A stretch of DNA of 64,000 nucleotides from Saccharibacillus deserti (GCF_013618475.1 NZ_JABJVN010000003.1:186001-250000); one strand, 5' to 3'; shown: positions 13,842 to 23,238, numbered from the stretch's first letter. Notes: a model not told the origin generated them from the letters alone. Numbers and translations: made by a program.

Positions 13842-15356
13842 ATGTTGTTTAAAACCGCAGGAACCAGCTCCGCCGCTTCGCTGCTCGAAGCGAGCCGGGA
13901 ACTCAGAAAATGGGCCGAACAAGGAAGAACCGGAAGCAGACTGGAAACGGAGCACACTTCGGCCGAGATGCGGGAGATTGCGGACAATGTGAACGCGGCG
14001 CTGGAGTTCTCGGCAGCCAAGACAGCGGACGCCGAACTTCGGCTTAATCTCGTATCCAAAGCGATCGAAGTCGGATTGTGGGATATGACGGTCGAAGCCG
14101 GCGATCCGGTCAATCCGAACAACACGTTTATCTGGAGCGACGAGTTCCGGCGCATGCTCGGCTACAGCGGGGAAAGCGACTTTCCGAATATTCTCGACAG
14201 CTGGGCTTCGCGTCTGCATCCGGAAGAACAGGAGCAGATTGTCGGCGTGCTGGCTGACCATCTGAATGACCGCACGGGGCGGACGCCGTATGACGTTCAA
14301 TACCGTCTGCTGCTTAAAAGCGGCGAGTACCGCTGGTTCCGCGCGACCGGAACAACGACCCGCGACGAGAGCGGCGTTCCGCTGCGCGTAGTCGGTGCAC
14401 TGTTCGATGTCCATGAAAAAGTGCTGCGGGAAAACGAATTGGAACGGATGGTCACGCGCTACGATCTGATTAACCGGGCCCTTACGGAATCGCCGTGGGA
14501 TATGACGGTCGTGGCCGGCGACCCGGTCAATCCGAACAACGAGATCTGGTTCTCCGACCAATTCCGCCGCATGCTGGGTTATCAGGGCGAGCAGGAACTG
14601 CCGGATGTACTCGACAGCTGGGCGTCCCGTCTGCATCCGGAAGATGCGGAGTCGGCGCAGCGGGGCCTTGCGGATTATCTGAACGATTACAGCGGCCGAG
14701 CCGAGCTCGACCAGCAGTACCGTCTCCGCCACAAGGACGGTCAGTACCGGTGGTACCGGGCGAGCGGCGCCGCGATCCGCGACGGATCGGGCGTTCCCCT
14801 GCGGCTTGCCGGTACGCTGCGCGAAGTGACTTTCGAGAAAAATCAGGAGATGCTGGTCGATCGCGTCACGGAGAAGCTCGCTCTGCTCTCTAGGGCGATC
14901 GAAGAAATGAGTTCCGGTATCGATTCGATCTCCGAAGGTGCGCAGGCGATCGTCAATATGCAGAACAAATCGGCCAAAGCCGCCAACCGGGCCAAGCACA
15001 GCGCGGAAGAAACGCAGGGGATTTCGAGCTTCATCAAGGAAGTGGCCGAACAGACCAACCTGCTCGGTCTGAACGCGGCGATCGAAGCGGCGCGGGCCGG
15101 CGAGTTCGGGCGCGGGTTCTCGGTCGTTGCCGAGGAAGTGCGCAAGCTTGCGGTCAACAGTGCGGAAGCGACCGGCAATATCGGCAGCAGCCTGAACGAA
15201 ATGAAAGAGCAGATCGACCGGATTCTCAACAATATCGGAGCGATGGCCGAACTGACGGGCGCGCAGGCGGCCATGACCCAGCAGGTAAACGCTTCGGTGG
15301 CTGAAATCCGGTCCCAGGCCTCCGACCTGGTAGAGTTTGCCGAATCGCTGCGTTAA
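13842..15356 (+). CDS. soluble PAS-PAS methyl-accepting-type signal transducer
   Basis: A 504-residue protein with no membrane segment. After a helical N-terminus (to about 60) come two PAS_3-like domains (about 65-195 and 204-332) that are recent duplicates: both carry [27 protein letters not shown] and YRW(F/Y)RA(T/S)G. The C-terminal 170 residues hold the chemoreceptor hairpin tip [23 protein letters not shown] and [10 protein letters not shown], but the signalling domain is much shorter than in classical chemoreceptors. It probably senses a cytoplasmic cue through the PAS domains and talks to CheA/CheW or another partner. AAAAGGGGGATATTCA precedes the ATG. A terminator follows at 15416. 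Confidence 0.88.
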   Translation: MLFKTAGTSSAASLLEASRELRKWAEQGRTGSRLETEHTSAEMREIADNVNAALEFSAAKTADAELRLNLVSKAIEVGLWDMTVEAGDPVNPNNTFIWSDEFRRMLGYSGESDFPNILDSWASRLHPEEQEQIVGVLADHLNDRTGRTPYDVQYRLLLKSGEYRWFRATGTTTRDESGVPLRVVGALFDVHEKVLRENELERMVTRYDLINRALTESPWDMTVVAGDPVNPNNEIWFSDQFRRMLGYQGEQELPDVLDSWASRLHPEDAESAQRGLADYLNDYSGRAELDQQYRLRHKDGQYRWYRASGAAIRDGSGVPLRLAGTLREVTFEKNQEMLVDRVTEKLALLSRAIEEMSSGIDSISEGAQAIVNMQNKSAKAANRAKHSAEETQGISSFIKEVAEQTNLLGLNAAIEAARAGEFGRGFSVVAEEVRKLAVNSAEATGNIGSSLNEMKEQIDRILNNIGAMAELTGAQAAMTQQVNASVAEIRSQASDLVEFAESLR

Positions 15357-15415
15357 GACGGATAAGGCCTAGGCTGACCGAAAAGCTTTTTTCGGCAGGC
15401 GGATCGGTATAAGCT

Positions 15416-15466
15416 CGAAGAAGGATGAAAATAATTTGTTTTCATCTGTCTTCGGGCATTTTTTTT
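15416..15466 (+). terminator. terminator after the PAS transducer
   Basis: CGAAGA-AG-GATGAAAA pairs with TTTTCATC-TG-TCTTCG around a seven-base loop with one 2x2 internal loop, followed by eight T residues. Confidence 0.85.
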
Positions 15467-15581
15467 GGGCTTTTTTTCAGTTATAGTGTAAGAAATACAG
15501 TTACTTACGGCGTCCGGATGGACCGGGCGATTCTTTAACGTGCAGACGTAAATTCCAGTTCGATCGGCCGGAGGTGAAAAG

Positions 15582-17228
15582 ATGACAGGCGGAAACCGGA
15601 TATTTTTCGAAAATTTCGCCGAGGCGGCCGAGCATGTCGTAAATCTGCTCAGCCGGCGCCTGGCAGCCGAATGCGTGATAGTCGCATCCAGCGAAGGACC
15701 GGTCAGTACGGTCATCAAAGTATTCAATCGCGGCAGGGAGCTTGTCCGGGAAGGACAGGAGATCCGGTTCGAGCCCGAATATTTTGCGAGTTGGACGGAT
15801 GAGAACTGGGATCGGCCGCTGGTAATTCCGCAGACTTCGCAGCATCCGCTGACCCGCGATCAGCATGCGGCGCGCAGTTCGGGCGACTATACCTTGATCG
15901 GATTTCCTATTTCTTACCCCGACGGGCGCAAATTCGGCGGCTTGGCCGCTCTCGGCCGACCGGGTGCTTTTTCCGATGATGACCTGCAGCTGTTGACCTC
16001 GATGGCGCTGTTTCTGTCGTATATCGCGGAGCTGGAGCGCAGGGTTGATGTCGATCTGGAAAGACTCGGCCAGTTGGCCAAAGACAAGAAAAATATCGAA
16101 GAGATTGCCGAAGCCTATCGGGGCGAAGCTCAGGCTGCCCGGCAGTCTACCCAGCAGAAAGCGGACTTTCTGGCTTTTATGACGCATGAGATCCGCAATT
16201 CGCTCAACGGAAGTATCGCGATGTCGGAACTGCTGGCCATGACCGAGTTGACGCAGGAACAGCAGAGGTTTCTCGACATGGTGCGCTCCAGCAATGCTTT
16301 TCTGCTGACGTTGGCCAACAATATTTTGGATTACAGCAAGCTTGAAGCGGGCAAACAAAGCGTGGACGTCTCGCTGTTCGATCCGGCTTCCACGATTGAG
16401 GATGTCGCTTCGCTCATGGCGCCCAAGGCTATCGAGAAACGGGTGGAACTGATTCTGGACGTGGAAGAAGGACTTCCCATGTTCGTGCAGGGGGATGCGG
16501 GCAAACTCCGGCAGATCCTGCTCAATCTGCTCGGGAACGCCGTGAAGTTTACGCATGCCGGCCAGATCCTCGTGACTCTGCGTCAGGAAGAGCCGGGGGG
16601 CGAAGGCGAAGTCCAGCTCGCCATCTCGGTATGCGATACGGGAATCGGCATAGAACCGGACAAGGTGGACGGTTTGTTTCAGACCTATCATCAAGTGCAC
16701 GGCTCGGACGGAAACCGGCAGTACGGCGGAACCGGATTGGGGCTTGTCATTACGCGCAATCTGATCGAATTGATGGGCGGAAGTATCCGGGTGGTCAGCG
16801 AGGTCGGAATCGGCACGGAATTTCTGGTCGTACTGCCGTTTGCGCCTTATTCGGACTTCGATATGGGGCCGTTCGCGCCGCTGCGCCTCGAAGGGCTGCG
16901 CATCCTGATCGTGGACGACAATCTGTCGGCGCTGTCCGTGCTGGAGCGGCTGCTGCAGGGTTGGGGAGCTCTGCCGTCGGGTGCGCGCTCGGCCGGCGAA
17001 GCGTTAAGGCTGCTGGAGACCGTGAGCTTCGATCTGGTGCTGCTGGACATGCACTTTCTCGAATTGGTCGGCCCGGTTTCTTCCCGGCCGAACGCGCCGC
17101 CGGTGGCGCTGCTTGCCCCGCTCGGTACGGTACCCGAACAGCCGGGGCTTGAAGGCGTCCGCTTTACCGTCTTCAAGCCGCTGCGCCGACTTCAGCTGTA
17201 CAGCGCCCTGGCGGCGATCAAGCCTTGA
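15582..17228 (+). CDS. soluble hybrid sensor histidine kinase (GAF-like, HisKA, HATPase, receiver)
   Basis: A 548-residue cytoplasmic kinase. Residues 1-150 resemble a GAF domain (YTLIGFPISYPDGRKFGGLAALG), then a coiled region. HisKA carries FLAFMTHEIRNSLNG with the phospho-histidine near residue 201. The HATPase domain has GNAVKFTH (N box), DTGIGIEP (G1) and GGTGLGLVI (G2). A C-terminal receiver (about 440-548) keeps LIVDDN, LLDMHF with the acceptor aspartate, and FKPL with the conserved lysine, but it is short. No separate response regulator is adjacent. GGAGGTGAAAAG is the ribosome site. The architecture resembles kinases that feed phosphorelays; the signal is unknown. Confidence 0.9.
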   Translation: MTGGNRIFFENFAEAAEHVVNLLSRRLAAECVIVASSEGPVSTVIKVFNRGRELVREGQEIRFEPEYFASWTDENWDRPLVIPQTSQHPLTRDQHAARSSGDYTLIGFPISYPDGRKFGGLAALGRPGAFSDDDLQLLTSMALFLSYIAELERRVDVDLERLGQLAKDKKNIEEIAEAYRGEAQAARQSTQQKADFLAFMTHEIRNSLNGSIAMSELLAMTELTQEQQRFLDMVRSSNAFLLTLANNILDYSKLEAGKQSVDVSLFDPASTIEDVASLMAPKAIEKRVELILDVEEGLPMFVQGDAGKLRQILLNLLGNAVKFTHAGQILVTLRQEEPGGEGEVQLAISVCDTGIGIEPDKVDGLFQTYHQVHGSDGNRQYGGTGLGLVITRNLIELMGGSIRVVSEVGIGTEFLVVLPFAPYSDFDMGPFAPLRLEGLRILIVDDNLSALSVLERLLQGWGALPSGARSAGEALRLLETVSFDLVLLDMHFLELVGPVSSRPNAPPVALLAPLGTVPEQPGLEGVRFTVFKPLRRLQLYSALAAIKP

Positions 17229-17258
17229 ATGAGGGCCGCAAGAACGCATCGAACCGCC

Positions 17259-17293
17259 AAAAAAGCCGCTTCCCCGTGAAGGAAGCGGCTTTG
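17259..17293. terminator. bidirectional terminator
   Basis: AAAGCCGCTTCC pairs with GGAAGCGGCTTT around CCGTGAA, between the convergent hybrid kinase and amidase genes. Confidence 0.85.
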
Positions 17294-17305
17294 CCATTTG
17301 ATCGG

Positions 17306-18622
17306 TCAGTTCGAGAAATACAGCTGCAGGCCGTCGGCAATCGCTTTGGCCGCATTGCGCTGATAATCGGCGCTTGCGATCGCCCCTTCGTCGGAAGAGT
17401 TGGACAGGAAGCCCATTTCCAACAGCACGGCCGGAACGCTGTTTTCGCGGATAACCTTGAAGTTGCCGAAAGCCAATCCGTTGTTGCGAATCCCCGTGCC
17501 GTTCTTAAGCGGAGCTTCGATCGCGCGGGCCAACCCGAGGTCTTTCGACTCGGAGTAGAAACAGACGAGCGTTCCGTTGGCCGAAGCGCTGAGCGCCGAA
17601 TTGTAATGGATGCTCACGAAAGCGTCCGCGCCCAATGAAGGAGCCAGCTGTGCGCGCGAAGCCAGGGAAGGACGCTGATCGCTGCCGCTGCGCGTCATTT
17701 CGACGCGGGCGCCGCGGGAGACCAGATAGTCTTTCACATATAGGGCCGTCTGCAGGTTCAATTCCTGCTCGATCAGTCCGTACGTGGTGCCGACCGTGCC
17801 GGGATCGCTGCCGCCGTGGCCCGGATCCAGCACGATCAGTTTGCCCTGCAGACTGCCCGATTGAATCTCGGACGTATCGGCCTTGGGACTGCTTGCCGCC
17901 GCTGTGCTGACGCGAACCGCCTTTTGTTTTTGGACGGCCGCTTTGACGGTTGCGCCTCCGCCGCCCTGCAGATACTTCGACGAGAGCCAGCCGTAGGCGC
18001 CGTACGAAGTCATCACGCGTGTCCAGCCGCTTTGGCTCTCCAGCACGGTGACGGCATCATTGCGGTTGGCGGAGCCGAGCAGTTCGTAGCTTTTGCCCGG
18101 GCCGCTGCGGATGATCACCGAATTGGCGGTAACCAGCGCTTTGCCGCCTTCCGAGACGGAAGATCCGCCGGAAGAAGCGGAAGTTTGCGAGACGGAAGGA
18201 GCCGAAGAAGACGAAGAAGTGACTACGGTTGCCGAAGCCGCGCTTCCGTCTTCTTTTTTGAGATAATAGCCGGCTACCCAGCCCGAAGTCGACGCGTTTT
18301 CGACTTTCAGCCAGCCGAGACGTTCATCCGTCACCGTCACCACGTCGCCGCTGTTCAGCGAACCCACTACCGGTGTATCCGGTCCTGCGGTGCTGCGTAC
18401 ATTCAGGGAGTCGGTATGGACTTTGGCCTGGTACGATGCGCTTTCCGCATGAGCCGATTCGGATGGCAGGAGAAGAAGCCCGCCGATGCCGGCGGCCAGA
18501 GTCAGCGAAGCGATTCCGGTAAGGCGAACTGCACGGGATCCGTCCGGATTTCCTGAGGCGCCTTGTGCTTCCTGTTCGCTTGAAAGGCCGTTGGCGAAGC
18601 TCTGCCTGGATAATTCGTTCAT
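17306..18622 (-). CDS. N-acetylmuramoyl-L-alanine amidase with two SH3b domains
   Basis: A 438-residue secreted cell-wall hydrolase. A hydrophobic segment (LTGIASLTLAAGIGGLLLL, about residues 34-52) with SESAHAESA after it acts as signal peptide. Two bacterial SH3 domains follow (VHTDSLNVRSTAGPDTPVVGSL; ANSVIIRSGPGKSYELLGSA) that bind peptidoglycan. The C-terminal Amidase_3 domain has VLDPGHGGSDPG (zinc His), LIEQELNLQ (zinc Glu), SIHYNS (zinc His) and VLLEMGFLSN with the catalytic Glu. It cleaves the glycan-peptide bond. The start at 18622 is preferred because GGAGGTACATAC precedes it; an upstream ATG at 18658 lacks a site. A Ser-rich linker separates the SH3b domains. Confidence 0.92.
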   Translation of the reverse strand: MNELSRQSFANGLSSEQEAQGASGNPDGSRAVRLTGIASLTLAAGIGGLLLLPSESAHAESASYQAKVHTDSLNVRSTAGPDTPVVGSLNSGDVVTVTDERLGWLKVENASTSGWVAGYYLKKEDGSAASATVVTSSSSSAPSVSQTSASSGGSSVSEGGKALVTANSVIIRSGPGKSYELLGSANRNDAVTVLESQSGWTRVMTSYGAYGWLSSKYLQGGGGATVKAAVQKQKAVRVSTAAASSPKADTSEIQSGSLQGKLIVLDPGHGGSDPGTVGTTYGLIEQELNLQTALYVKDYLVSRGARVEMTRSGSDQRPSLASRAQLAPSLGADAFVSIHYNSALSASANGTLVCFYSESKDLGLARAIEAPLKNGTGIRNNGLAFGNFKVIRENSVPAVLLEMGFLSNSSDEGAIASADYQRNAAKAIADGLQLYFSN

Positions 18623-18753
18623 GTATGTACCTCCGCTTGTTTCGTTCTCATTTTCCATCGATCTGCTTCGATCTATCTGCTCAATCTGTCCTAATGGTGC
18701 TTATCTACGCCCATAGTTTCATCTCATCTTACCCATTTGAATCAAAAAAGATG

Positions 18754-18806
18754 CGGCTTTTACGAAAAAGGGTTCATTGTACCCACAAACTTTTTTCGAA
18801 AAGCCG
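18754..18806. repeat. inverted repeat in divergent intergenic region
   Basis: CGGCTTTTACGAAAAAG and CTTTTTTCGAAAAGCCG can form a stem of about 16 pairs. It lies 130 bases upstream of the amidase start, away from any gene end, so it may be a leftover terminator or a structured site. Confidence 0.5.
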
Positions 18807-18992
18807 TGAAAAAGGCGGGAGAAGATAAATAAAACGTATTCAAAAAGCGTGAAGTTCCTATTTCCCGGTCCGTTTCGCTCGAAATCCCGTTTCCAAGCCG
18901 TCCGATGGCTGCCCGCCTGCTTGGTTTTACGAACCGGGGCCGTGCCCTTTTGTTTCGAATAAGGTAGTATTGGGGAATAGGTTAAAGGAAAA

Positions 18993-19126
18993 GTTTTATC
19001 CATTTGGCAAAGACCAAGCTTCAAGATGCCGGTGGTTGTTGGCCGAAAAGAATTCTGTATATGGGCTTGATGTACATATGGAGAGTTTCCAGGATGAAGG
19101 TTGGGTTTTGCCAAATGGAAAAGACA
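18993..19126. repeat. long imperfect inverted repeat flanking about 75 bases
   Basis: The left arm 18993-19022 contains CCATTTGGCAAA then GACCAAGCTTC; the right arm 19096-19126 contains GAAGGTTGGG then TTTGCCAAATGG. About 25 of 30 positions match, the innermost 12 perfectly. The arms enclose a 73-base segment. It ends 18 bases before the next ATG, so it is either a leader RNA hairpin or a small MITE-like insert. No target-site duplication is obvious. Confidence 0.6.
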
Positions 19127-19143
19127 AGAGGAGATGGACTTTG

Positions 19144-19479
19144 ATGAATTGGACAAACGAGAAAGTGACGCATGCCAGCTTTGGAGCAGGAAAAGTGACG
19201 GGGAACGGCGAAGGCAAGATCAGCGTGAAATTTGCCGAAGAAACCGGAGAAAAAACGTTCATGTATCCGGAAGCGTTCGAACACTACCTGACGATGAGCG
19301 ATCCGAGCAAGCAGGAGCGAATGGGTGTAGAAGTTCGGGAGAAGCAGGAGCAAATTGCTGAAGGGAAACGCGTTGTCGAGCAGGAGCGCGTAGACAAGAT
19401 CGAGCGTCTGGCTGCCGAGAAAGTCGCCGCCCGCAAGAAACCTACCCGCAAAAAAGCGGCTTCGACCAAAAAAGCCTGA
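19144..19479 (+). CDS. small Tudor/KOW-like domain protein with basic tail
   Basis: A 111-residue protein. The first half, VTHASFGAGKVTGNGEG then ISVKFAEE and KTFMYPEAFEHYL, matches the small beta-barrel seen at the C-terminus of UvrD/PcrA helicases and related stand-alone proteins, which bind RNA polymerase or nucleic acid. The second half is a charged helix (VREKQEQIAEGKRVVEQERVD) ending in a lysine/alanine tail (ARKKPTRKKAASTKKA), typical of nucleic-acid binding. The ATG at 19144 follows AGAGGAGATGG. The frame is open further upstream, into the inverted repeat, but without a ribosome site there. Function inferred only by fold resemblance. Confidence 0.7.
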   Translation: MNWTNEKVTHASFGAGKVTGNGEGKISVKFAEETGEKTFMYPEAFEHYLTMSDPSKQERMGVEVREKQEQIAEGKRVVEQERVDKIERLAAEKVAARKKPTRKKAASTKKA

Positions 19480-19552
19480 TCGTACTCCGAACAAAAGCAC
19501 AGCTTACTTCAAGGTAGGCCGCCGCTGTGTGCGGTGCATCGTTCGATATGCC

Positions 19553-19588
19553 AAAAAACTCTTTCCGCTTGAGCGGAAAGAGTTTTTT
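19553..19588. terminator. bidirectional terminator
   Basis: AAAAAACTCTTTCCGC and GCGGAAAGAGTTTTTT form a perfect 16-pair stem with loop TTGA, between the Tudor-like gene and pyk. Confidence 0.92.
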
Positions 19589-19606
19589 GTATGCGCAAAG
19601 CGCGGA

Positions 19607-21022
19607 TTAGACTTGTTGAACTTTCATCACGTTCGTGTTGCCGGTCTGGCCGATCGGAATACCCGCACACAGAACGACCGTGTCGCCGGAATGGATATAG
19701 CCGGCTTCGAGCGCGTTTTTGGTTGCGACTTCGAACATTTCGTCGGTGCTTGTGACGGATTGGCCTTTCATTGGGACCACGCCGTACAGCAGGCTCATCT
19801 TGGGCAGCGTCTTCTCGTTCTGGCTGACCGCGATAATCGGAGCTTTCGGGCGGTATTTCGAGATCATGCGGGCCGTGAAGCCCGATTCCGTCGAAATGAT
19901 CAGCGCGGCTGCGTCCAGGACGAGCGAAGCGTTTACCGAGCTCTGGCTTACGACTTCGGTAATATCGTTCAGGTGCAGGGCGCGTTTGCTGTTGAACTGG
20001 ACGTCGTAGTCGATCATCGTTTCGGCTTTGGCTGCAACGGCCGCCATCGTACGGATCGATTCGAGCGGGTATTTGCCCGCTGCGGATTCGCCGGACAGCA
20101 TGACGCAGTCGGCACCCTGCAGCACGGCATTCGCCACGTCGCTGACTTCGGAACGGGTCGGACGAGGGTTTACCTGCATCGACTCCAGCATATGCGTCGC
20201 CACGATAACCGGCTTGCCGGCCAGGTTGCACTTGTCGATCATGAGCTTCTGCGCCGCAGGCACGTCCTGCACCGGAACTTCGACGCCGAGGTCGCCGCGG
20301 GCAACCATGATGCCGTCGGAAGCTTCGATGATGGCATCGAGGTTATCCATGCCTTCCTGGTTTTCGATCTTGGAGATGATCTGCACGTGCTGCGCGCCTT
20401 TTTCGGCGAGAATCCGGCGGATTTCCATGATGTCTTCGCCTTTGCGAACGAAGGAAGCGGCGATGATTTCAACGTTTTCGCTCAGGCCGTAGTTGATATG
20501 CATCACGTCGCGTTCGGTCACGCCCGGCAGGCTTGTCTTGACGCCCGGCAGGTTCACGCCTTTGCGCGGTTTGAGGCGTCCGCCGTTCAGGATTTTGCAT
20601 TTGATCTCGCCGCCGTCCACCTGGATGACGTCGAGTGCGATCAGACCGTCGTCGATCAGGATCCGGTCGCCGGCTTTGACGTCTTCGTTCAGCTTCGGAT
20701 AGTTGACACCGATACGTTCCGCCGTACCGAGCACTTCCGGTTCGGTCGTCAGGACCAGTTCGCTGCCCGCTTCAAGTTGAACGTATTCTTCCAACAGTTT
20801 GCCGATGCGGACTTCGGGTCCTTTGATATCCATCATGATCGGGACGAACGTATTCAGTTCGGCTGCGGCTTGACGGACTTTGCGGATCCGTTCGCTGTGG
20901 TCGGCCGGTTCGCCGTGCGCCATGTTCAGGCGGGCAACGGTCATACCGGATTGGATCATTTCTTTGAGCATTTCGACCGTATCGCAAGCGGGTCCCATCG
21001 TACATACAATTTTCGTTTTCAT
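19607..21022 (-). CDS. pyk: pyruvate kinase
   Basis: A 471-residue glycolytic enzyme converting phosphoenolpyruvate and ADP to pyruvate and ATP. It starts MKTKIVCTMGPACDTVE; NMAHG follows near residue 39, MMDIKGPEVR near 65, and the active-site helix GIMVARGDLGVEVP and ATHMLESM with the catalytic and metal ligands near 230-260. The C-terminal allosteric domain is present, but the extra PEP-utiliser-like domain that extends many bacillus enzymes to about 585 residues is missing. The true start is 21022; an upstream in-frame ATG at 21142 adds a non-homologous 40 residues. GAGGAGG lies 15 bases upstream. pfkA is not next to it here. Confidence 0.95.
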   Translation of the reverse strand: MKTKIVCTMGPACDTVEMLKEMIQSGMTVARLNMAHGEPADHSERIRKVRQAAAELNTFVPIMMDIKGPEVRIGKLLEEYVQLEAGSELVLTTEPEVLGTAERIGVNYPKLNEDVKAGDRILIDDGLIALDVIQVDGGEIKCKILNGGRLKPRKGVNLPGVKTSLPGVTERDVMHINYGLSENVEIIAASFVRKGEDIMEIRRILAEKGAQHVQIISKIENQEGMDNLDAIIEASDGIMVARGDLGVEVPVQDVPAAQKLMIDKCNLAGKPVIVATHMLESMQVNPRPTRSEVSDVANAVLQGADCVMLSGESAAGKYPLESIRTMAAVAAKAETMIDYDVQFNSKRALHLNDITEVVSQSSVNASLVLDAAALIISTESGFTARMISKYRPKAPIIAVSQNEKTLPKMSLLYGVVPMKGQSVTSTDEMFEVATKNALEAGYIHSGDTVVLCAGIPIGQTGNTNVMKVQQV

Positions 21023-21264
21023 CTTCGGAAAAAGCCTCCTCGTTTTCTTGAACTTTGGGGTTGTTGTCCGCCCCGAAGCCCAAGGATGATCACCGGGTTT
21101 GGCGTCGGGCAGATAGGGTGCGCTGAAGGGCCGGGTATGCAAACCGACTCGGTTAACGGACCGGGCCGCTCTCTATTCTATACCCGCTTCCCGCGGATTG
21201 ATTGGCGCTTTCAACAACCTTTTGTGTTTATTGTACCGTCCGCAAGGACAGGATGAAATGACAT

Positions 21265-21293
21265 ATAGTACAATGTAGGAAACATAGTACGAT
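21265..21293. promoter_or_regulatory. direct repeat upstream of an AraC gene
   Basis: ATAGTACAAT (21265-21274) and ATAGTACGAT (21284-21293) lie 19 bases apart, nearly two helical turns, directly upstream of the araC-type ATG. This is the spacing expected for AraC-type half-sites, so autoregulation is possible. TACAAT could also serve as a -10 box. Confidence 0.4.
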
Positions 21294-21308
21294 AGAAAGG
21301 AAGCGCTT

Positions 21309-22097
21309 ATGCCCAGAGTGGAAGACGTCCATCAAGACAATGGGACGCAATGGTACGAACAAGCCGAGACGGGACGGGATTGTTACCTGCTGGCACTGGC
21401 CACTTACGGCAAATGCATTTATTGGGTGGACGGGGAACGGAACATTATGGAACGGGGAGATGTGCTGCTGATTCCTGCCCACACGCCCTATTATGGAAAA
21501 AGCGTACCGACCTTGACCCATACCAAAACGGTTGTCGGGTTTACCGTGTCGTCCGCCGATGCGGATGCCCTGCCGCTGCTGCGGCACGAACGACCGTACA
21601 AACGGCGCCTCGGCCGCTACGAATCCGTGCACGACCGGATCCGGGTGCTGCGCGAGCAGTGGAACGAGCGTCCGTCGTATTACGAACTGATGGCGCAGTC
21701 CATTCTGACGGAGCTGCTGATCGATATCAGCCGGGAATTCGACCGCGGACTGATCCAGACCGAGAAGCAGCGGCATGTCGAACACATGAAGCGGCATATC
21801 GAGCGCAACTACCGGGAGAAAATCACCAAGGAAGTGCTGGGCGAAGTGATCGGGCGTACCCCGAATTACGCCGCGTCGCTGTTTAAAGAAGTATCCGGAC
21901 GGACGATCAGCGAATGCGTGCATCGGCAGCGGATGAAGCGGGCGGTCTATATGCTGAACGAATCGCGTCTGAACGCGGCGGAGATTTCGGAATTTCTCGG
22001 CTACCGGGACGTCTCGTATTTCTATCGCATGTTCAAAAAGATTACCGGCGGCTCGCCTTCCGAGCTGTTGAAAGACCGGCGAAGAGACGGATATTGA
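21309..22097 (+). CDS. AraC family transcriptional regulator
   Basis: A 262-residue regulator. The N-terminal half looks like a cupin ligand-binding domain (KCIYWVDGERNIMERGDVLLIPAHTPYYG), which often binds a sugar. The C-terminal half holds two helix-turn-helix motifs: EKITKEVLGEVIGRTPNYAASLFKEVSGRTISECVHRQRM and LNAAEISEFLGYRDVSYFYRMFKKITGGSPSELL. It is divergent from pyk and not next to any obvious target, so the regulon cannot be read from context. AAAGGAAGCGCTT precedes the ATG. Confidence 0.88.
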   Translation: MPRVEDVHQDNGTQWYEQAETGRDCYLLALATYGKCIYWVDGERNIMERGDVLLIPAHTPYYGKSVPTLTHTKTVVGFTVSSADADALPLLRHERPYKRRLGRYESVHDRIRVLREQWNERPSYYELMAQSILTELLIDISREFDRGLIQTEKQRHVEHMKRHIERNYREKITKEVLGEVIGRTPNYAASLFKEVSGRTISECVHRQRMKRAVYMLNESRLNAAEISEFLGYRDVSYFYRMFKKITGGSPSELLKDRRRDGY

Positions 22098-22281
22098 CGG
22101 TGTAGCCGCGGGCGCAGCCGGGCGGCTTGCGAAAGGCCGAAGCCGCTGAGCCTGAATCGGAACAGGCGCGGCTCGTCAAGTATGGGGCCGGACCGCTTCT
22201 GCAGGGAGGTTCCTGCGCTTTGTGCGGGATTGGCGTAACTTGCCCCTGCGGGAGCGATCAGCAGCGGATCTCTCCCGGCGC

Positions 22282-23121
22282 TCAGGGCTCGGGCTGCTGG
22301 CGGTAAGCGCTTGGCGATACGCCGCAGACGCGCTTGAACATCTTGGAGAACAGAAACGGGTCGGGATAACCGACCGACCGGGCCACGTCGCTGACGGACA
22401 GCGACGGATTGCGCAGCAGTTCGCGCGCCCGGCGCATCCGGTACTGCAGCAGGAAGGTCTGCAGGGGGACGCCGTAGGCGTCCTTGAACAGGCTCGACAG
22501 ATAGGTCCGGTCGAGCCCCACGGCGCGCGCGATATCCTCCGCGCCGAGCTTGCGGCTGTAGCCGTTCTCGATCACGGCGGCAGCCCGTGACAGATGCGCC
22601 TCCCTCGCCCGCGGCGGCGCACCCGGCCGCACCGCCGTCGGCGGCGCGGCCCCGACCAGCGCGGCCAGCAGGCGGTAGACTTCCGCCTGCGCCAGCAGGT
22701 CGCCGCCGGGCTGCTCGCGTGCCTCGAGCAGCCCGGCATAGAACCGCTCGAACGGCGGCCGATCCGCCGCCGTATACACGGGCGAGCCGGCCGTCAGCCC
22801 GGCCCGCTCCAGCAGCGCGCGCACCTGCAGCCCGCGCAGCCCGACCCAGACGTAGACCCAGGGATCTTCGGGGTCCGCTTCGTAATGGACCAGGGTGTCG
22901 GGCAGGATCAGGAAGCCCTGACCGGGGCCAAGCGGATATTCGCGGCCTTCCGAGCGGAAGAGTCCCCGGCCGCTTTGAATATAATGCAGGATAAAGGCGT
23001 CCCGCAGCCCGGGGCCCCAGCAGTGGGCGGGCGCGCAGTCTTCGCGTCCGTAGAACAGCAGCGACACTTCGCTCTGCATGCGGGTTTCTTCGGAGGCATG
23101 GGTGAATTGTTCGGCGGGCAT
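22282..23121 (-). CDS. AraC family transcriptional regulator, likely controls the alpha-galactosidase gene
   Basis: A 279-residue regulator. The N-terminal AraC-binding domain includes GRGLFRSEGREYPLGPGQGFLILPDTLVHYEAD, a cupin strand set. The C-terminal DNA-binding domain has KLGAEDIARAVGLDRTYLSSLFKDAYGVPLQTFLLQYR and LSVSDVARSVGYPDPFLFSKMFKRVCGVSPSAYR. It is divergent from the GH4 alpha-galactosidase gene, as MsmR/RafR-type activators usually are, with a 736-base repeat-rich gap between. AAAGGAGCACACTT supports the start at 23121. The middle of the gene is unusually rich in G and C (Ala/Pro/Arg-rich protein segment near residue 170). Confidence 0.85.
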   Translation of the reverse strand: MPAEQFTHASEETRMQSEVSLLFYGREDCAPAHCWGPGLRDAFILHYIQSGRGLFRSEGREYPLGPGQGFLILPDTLVHYEADPEDPWVYVWVGLRGLQVRALLERAGLTAGSPVYTAADRPPFERFYAGLLEAREQPGGDLLAQAEVYRLLAALVGAAPPTAVRPGAPPRAREAHLSRAAAVIENGYSRKLGAEDIARAVGLDRTYLSSLFKDAYGVPLQTFLLQYRMRRARELLRNPSLSVSDVARSVGYPDPFLFSKMFKRVCGVSPSAYRQQPEP

Positions 23122-23187
23122 AAGTGTGCTCCTTTCGGCAGCGGCGGGATTTGGGATTGGATAGGCGGCGCAGGCTGCTGCGGCTTT

Positions 23188-23214
23188 AAAATGTGGTCAT
23201 GAAGTCAACATTTT
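23188..23214 (+). repeat. palindromic motif copy 1
   Basis: ATGTGGTCATGAAGTCAACAT flanked by AAA and TTT. The consensus of four copies is AAATGTG-NN-CAT-N4-GTCAACATTT; ends AAATGT/ACATTT are inverted. Confidence 0.6.
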
Positions 23215-23238
23215 CGGCTTTTTTGCTTCTTGGAAAGC

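Noticed and set aside
13633-13842. 69-codon minus-strand gene
   Set aside because: No ribosome site, no recognisable domain, and it spans the expected promoter of the PAS transducer.
18719-19156. 145-codon minus-strand gene
   Set aside because: It crosses both inverted repeats and shows no protein-like composition; likely chance.
19607-21022. pyruvate kinase fragment
   Set aside because: The missing C-terminal extra domain is a known shorter form; all catalytic motifs are present, so it is not truncated.
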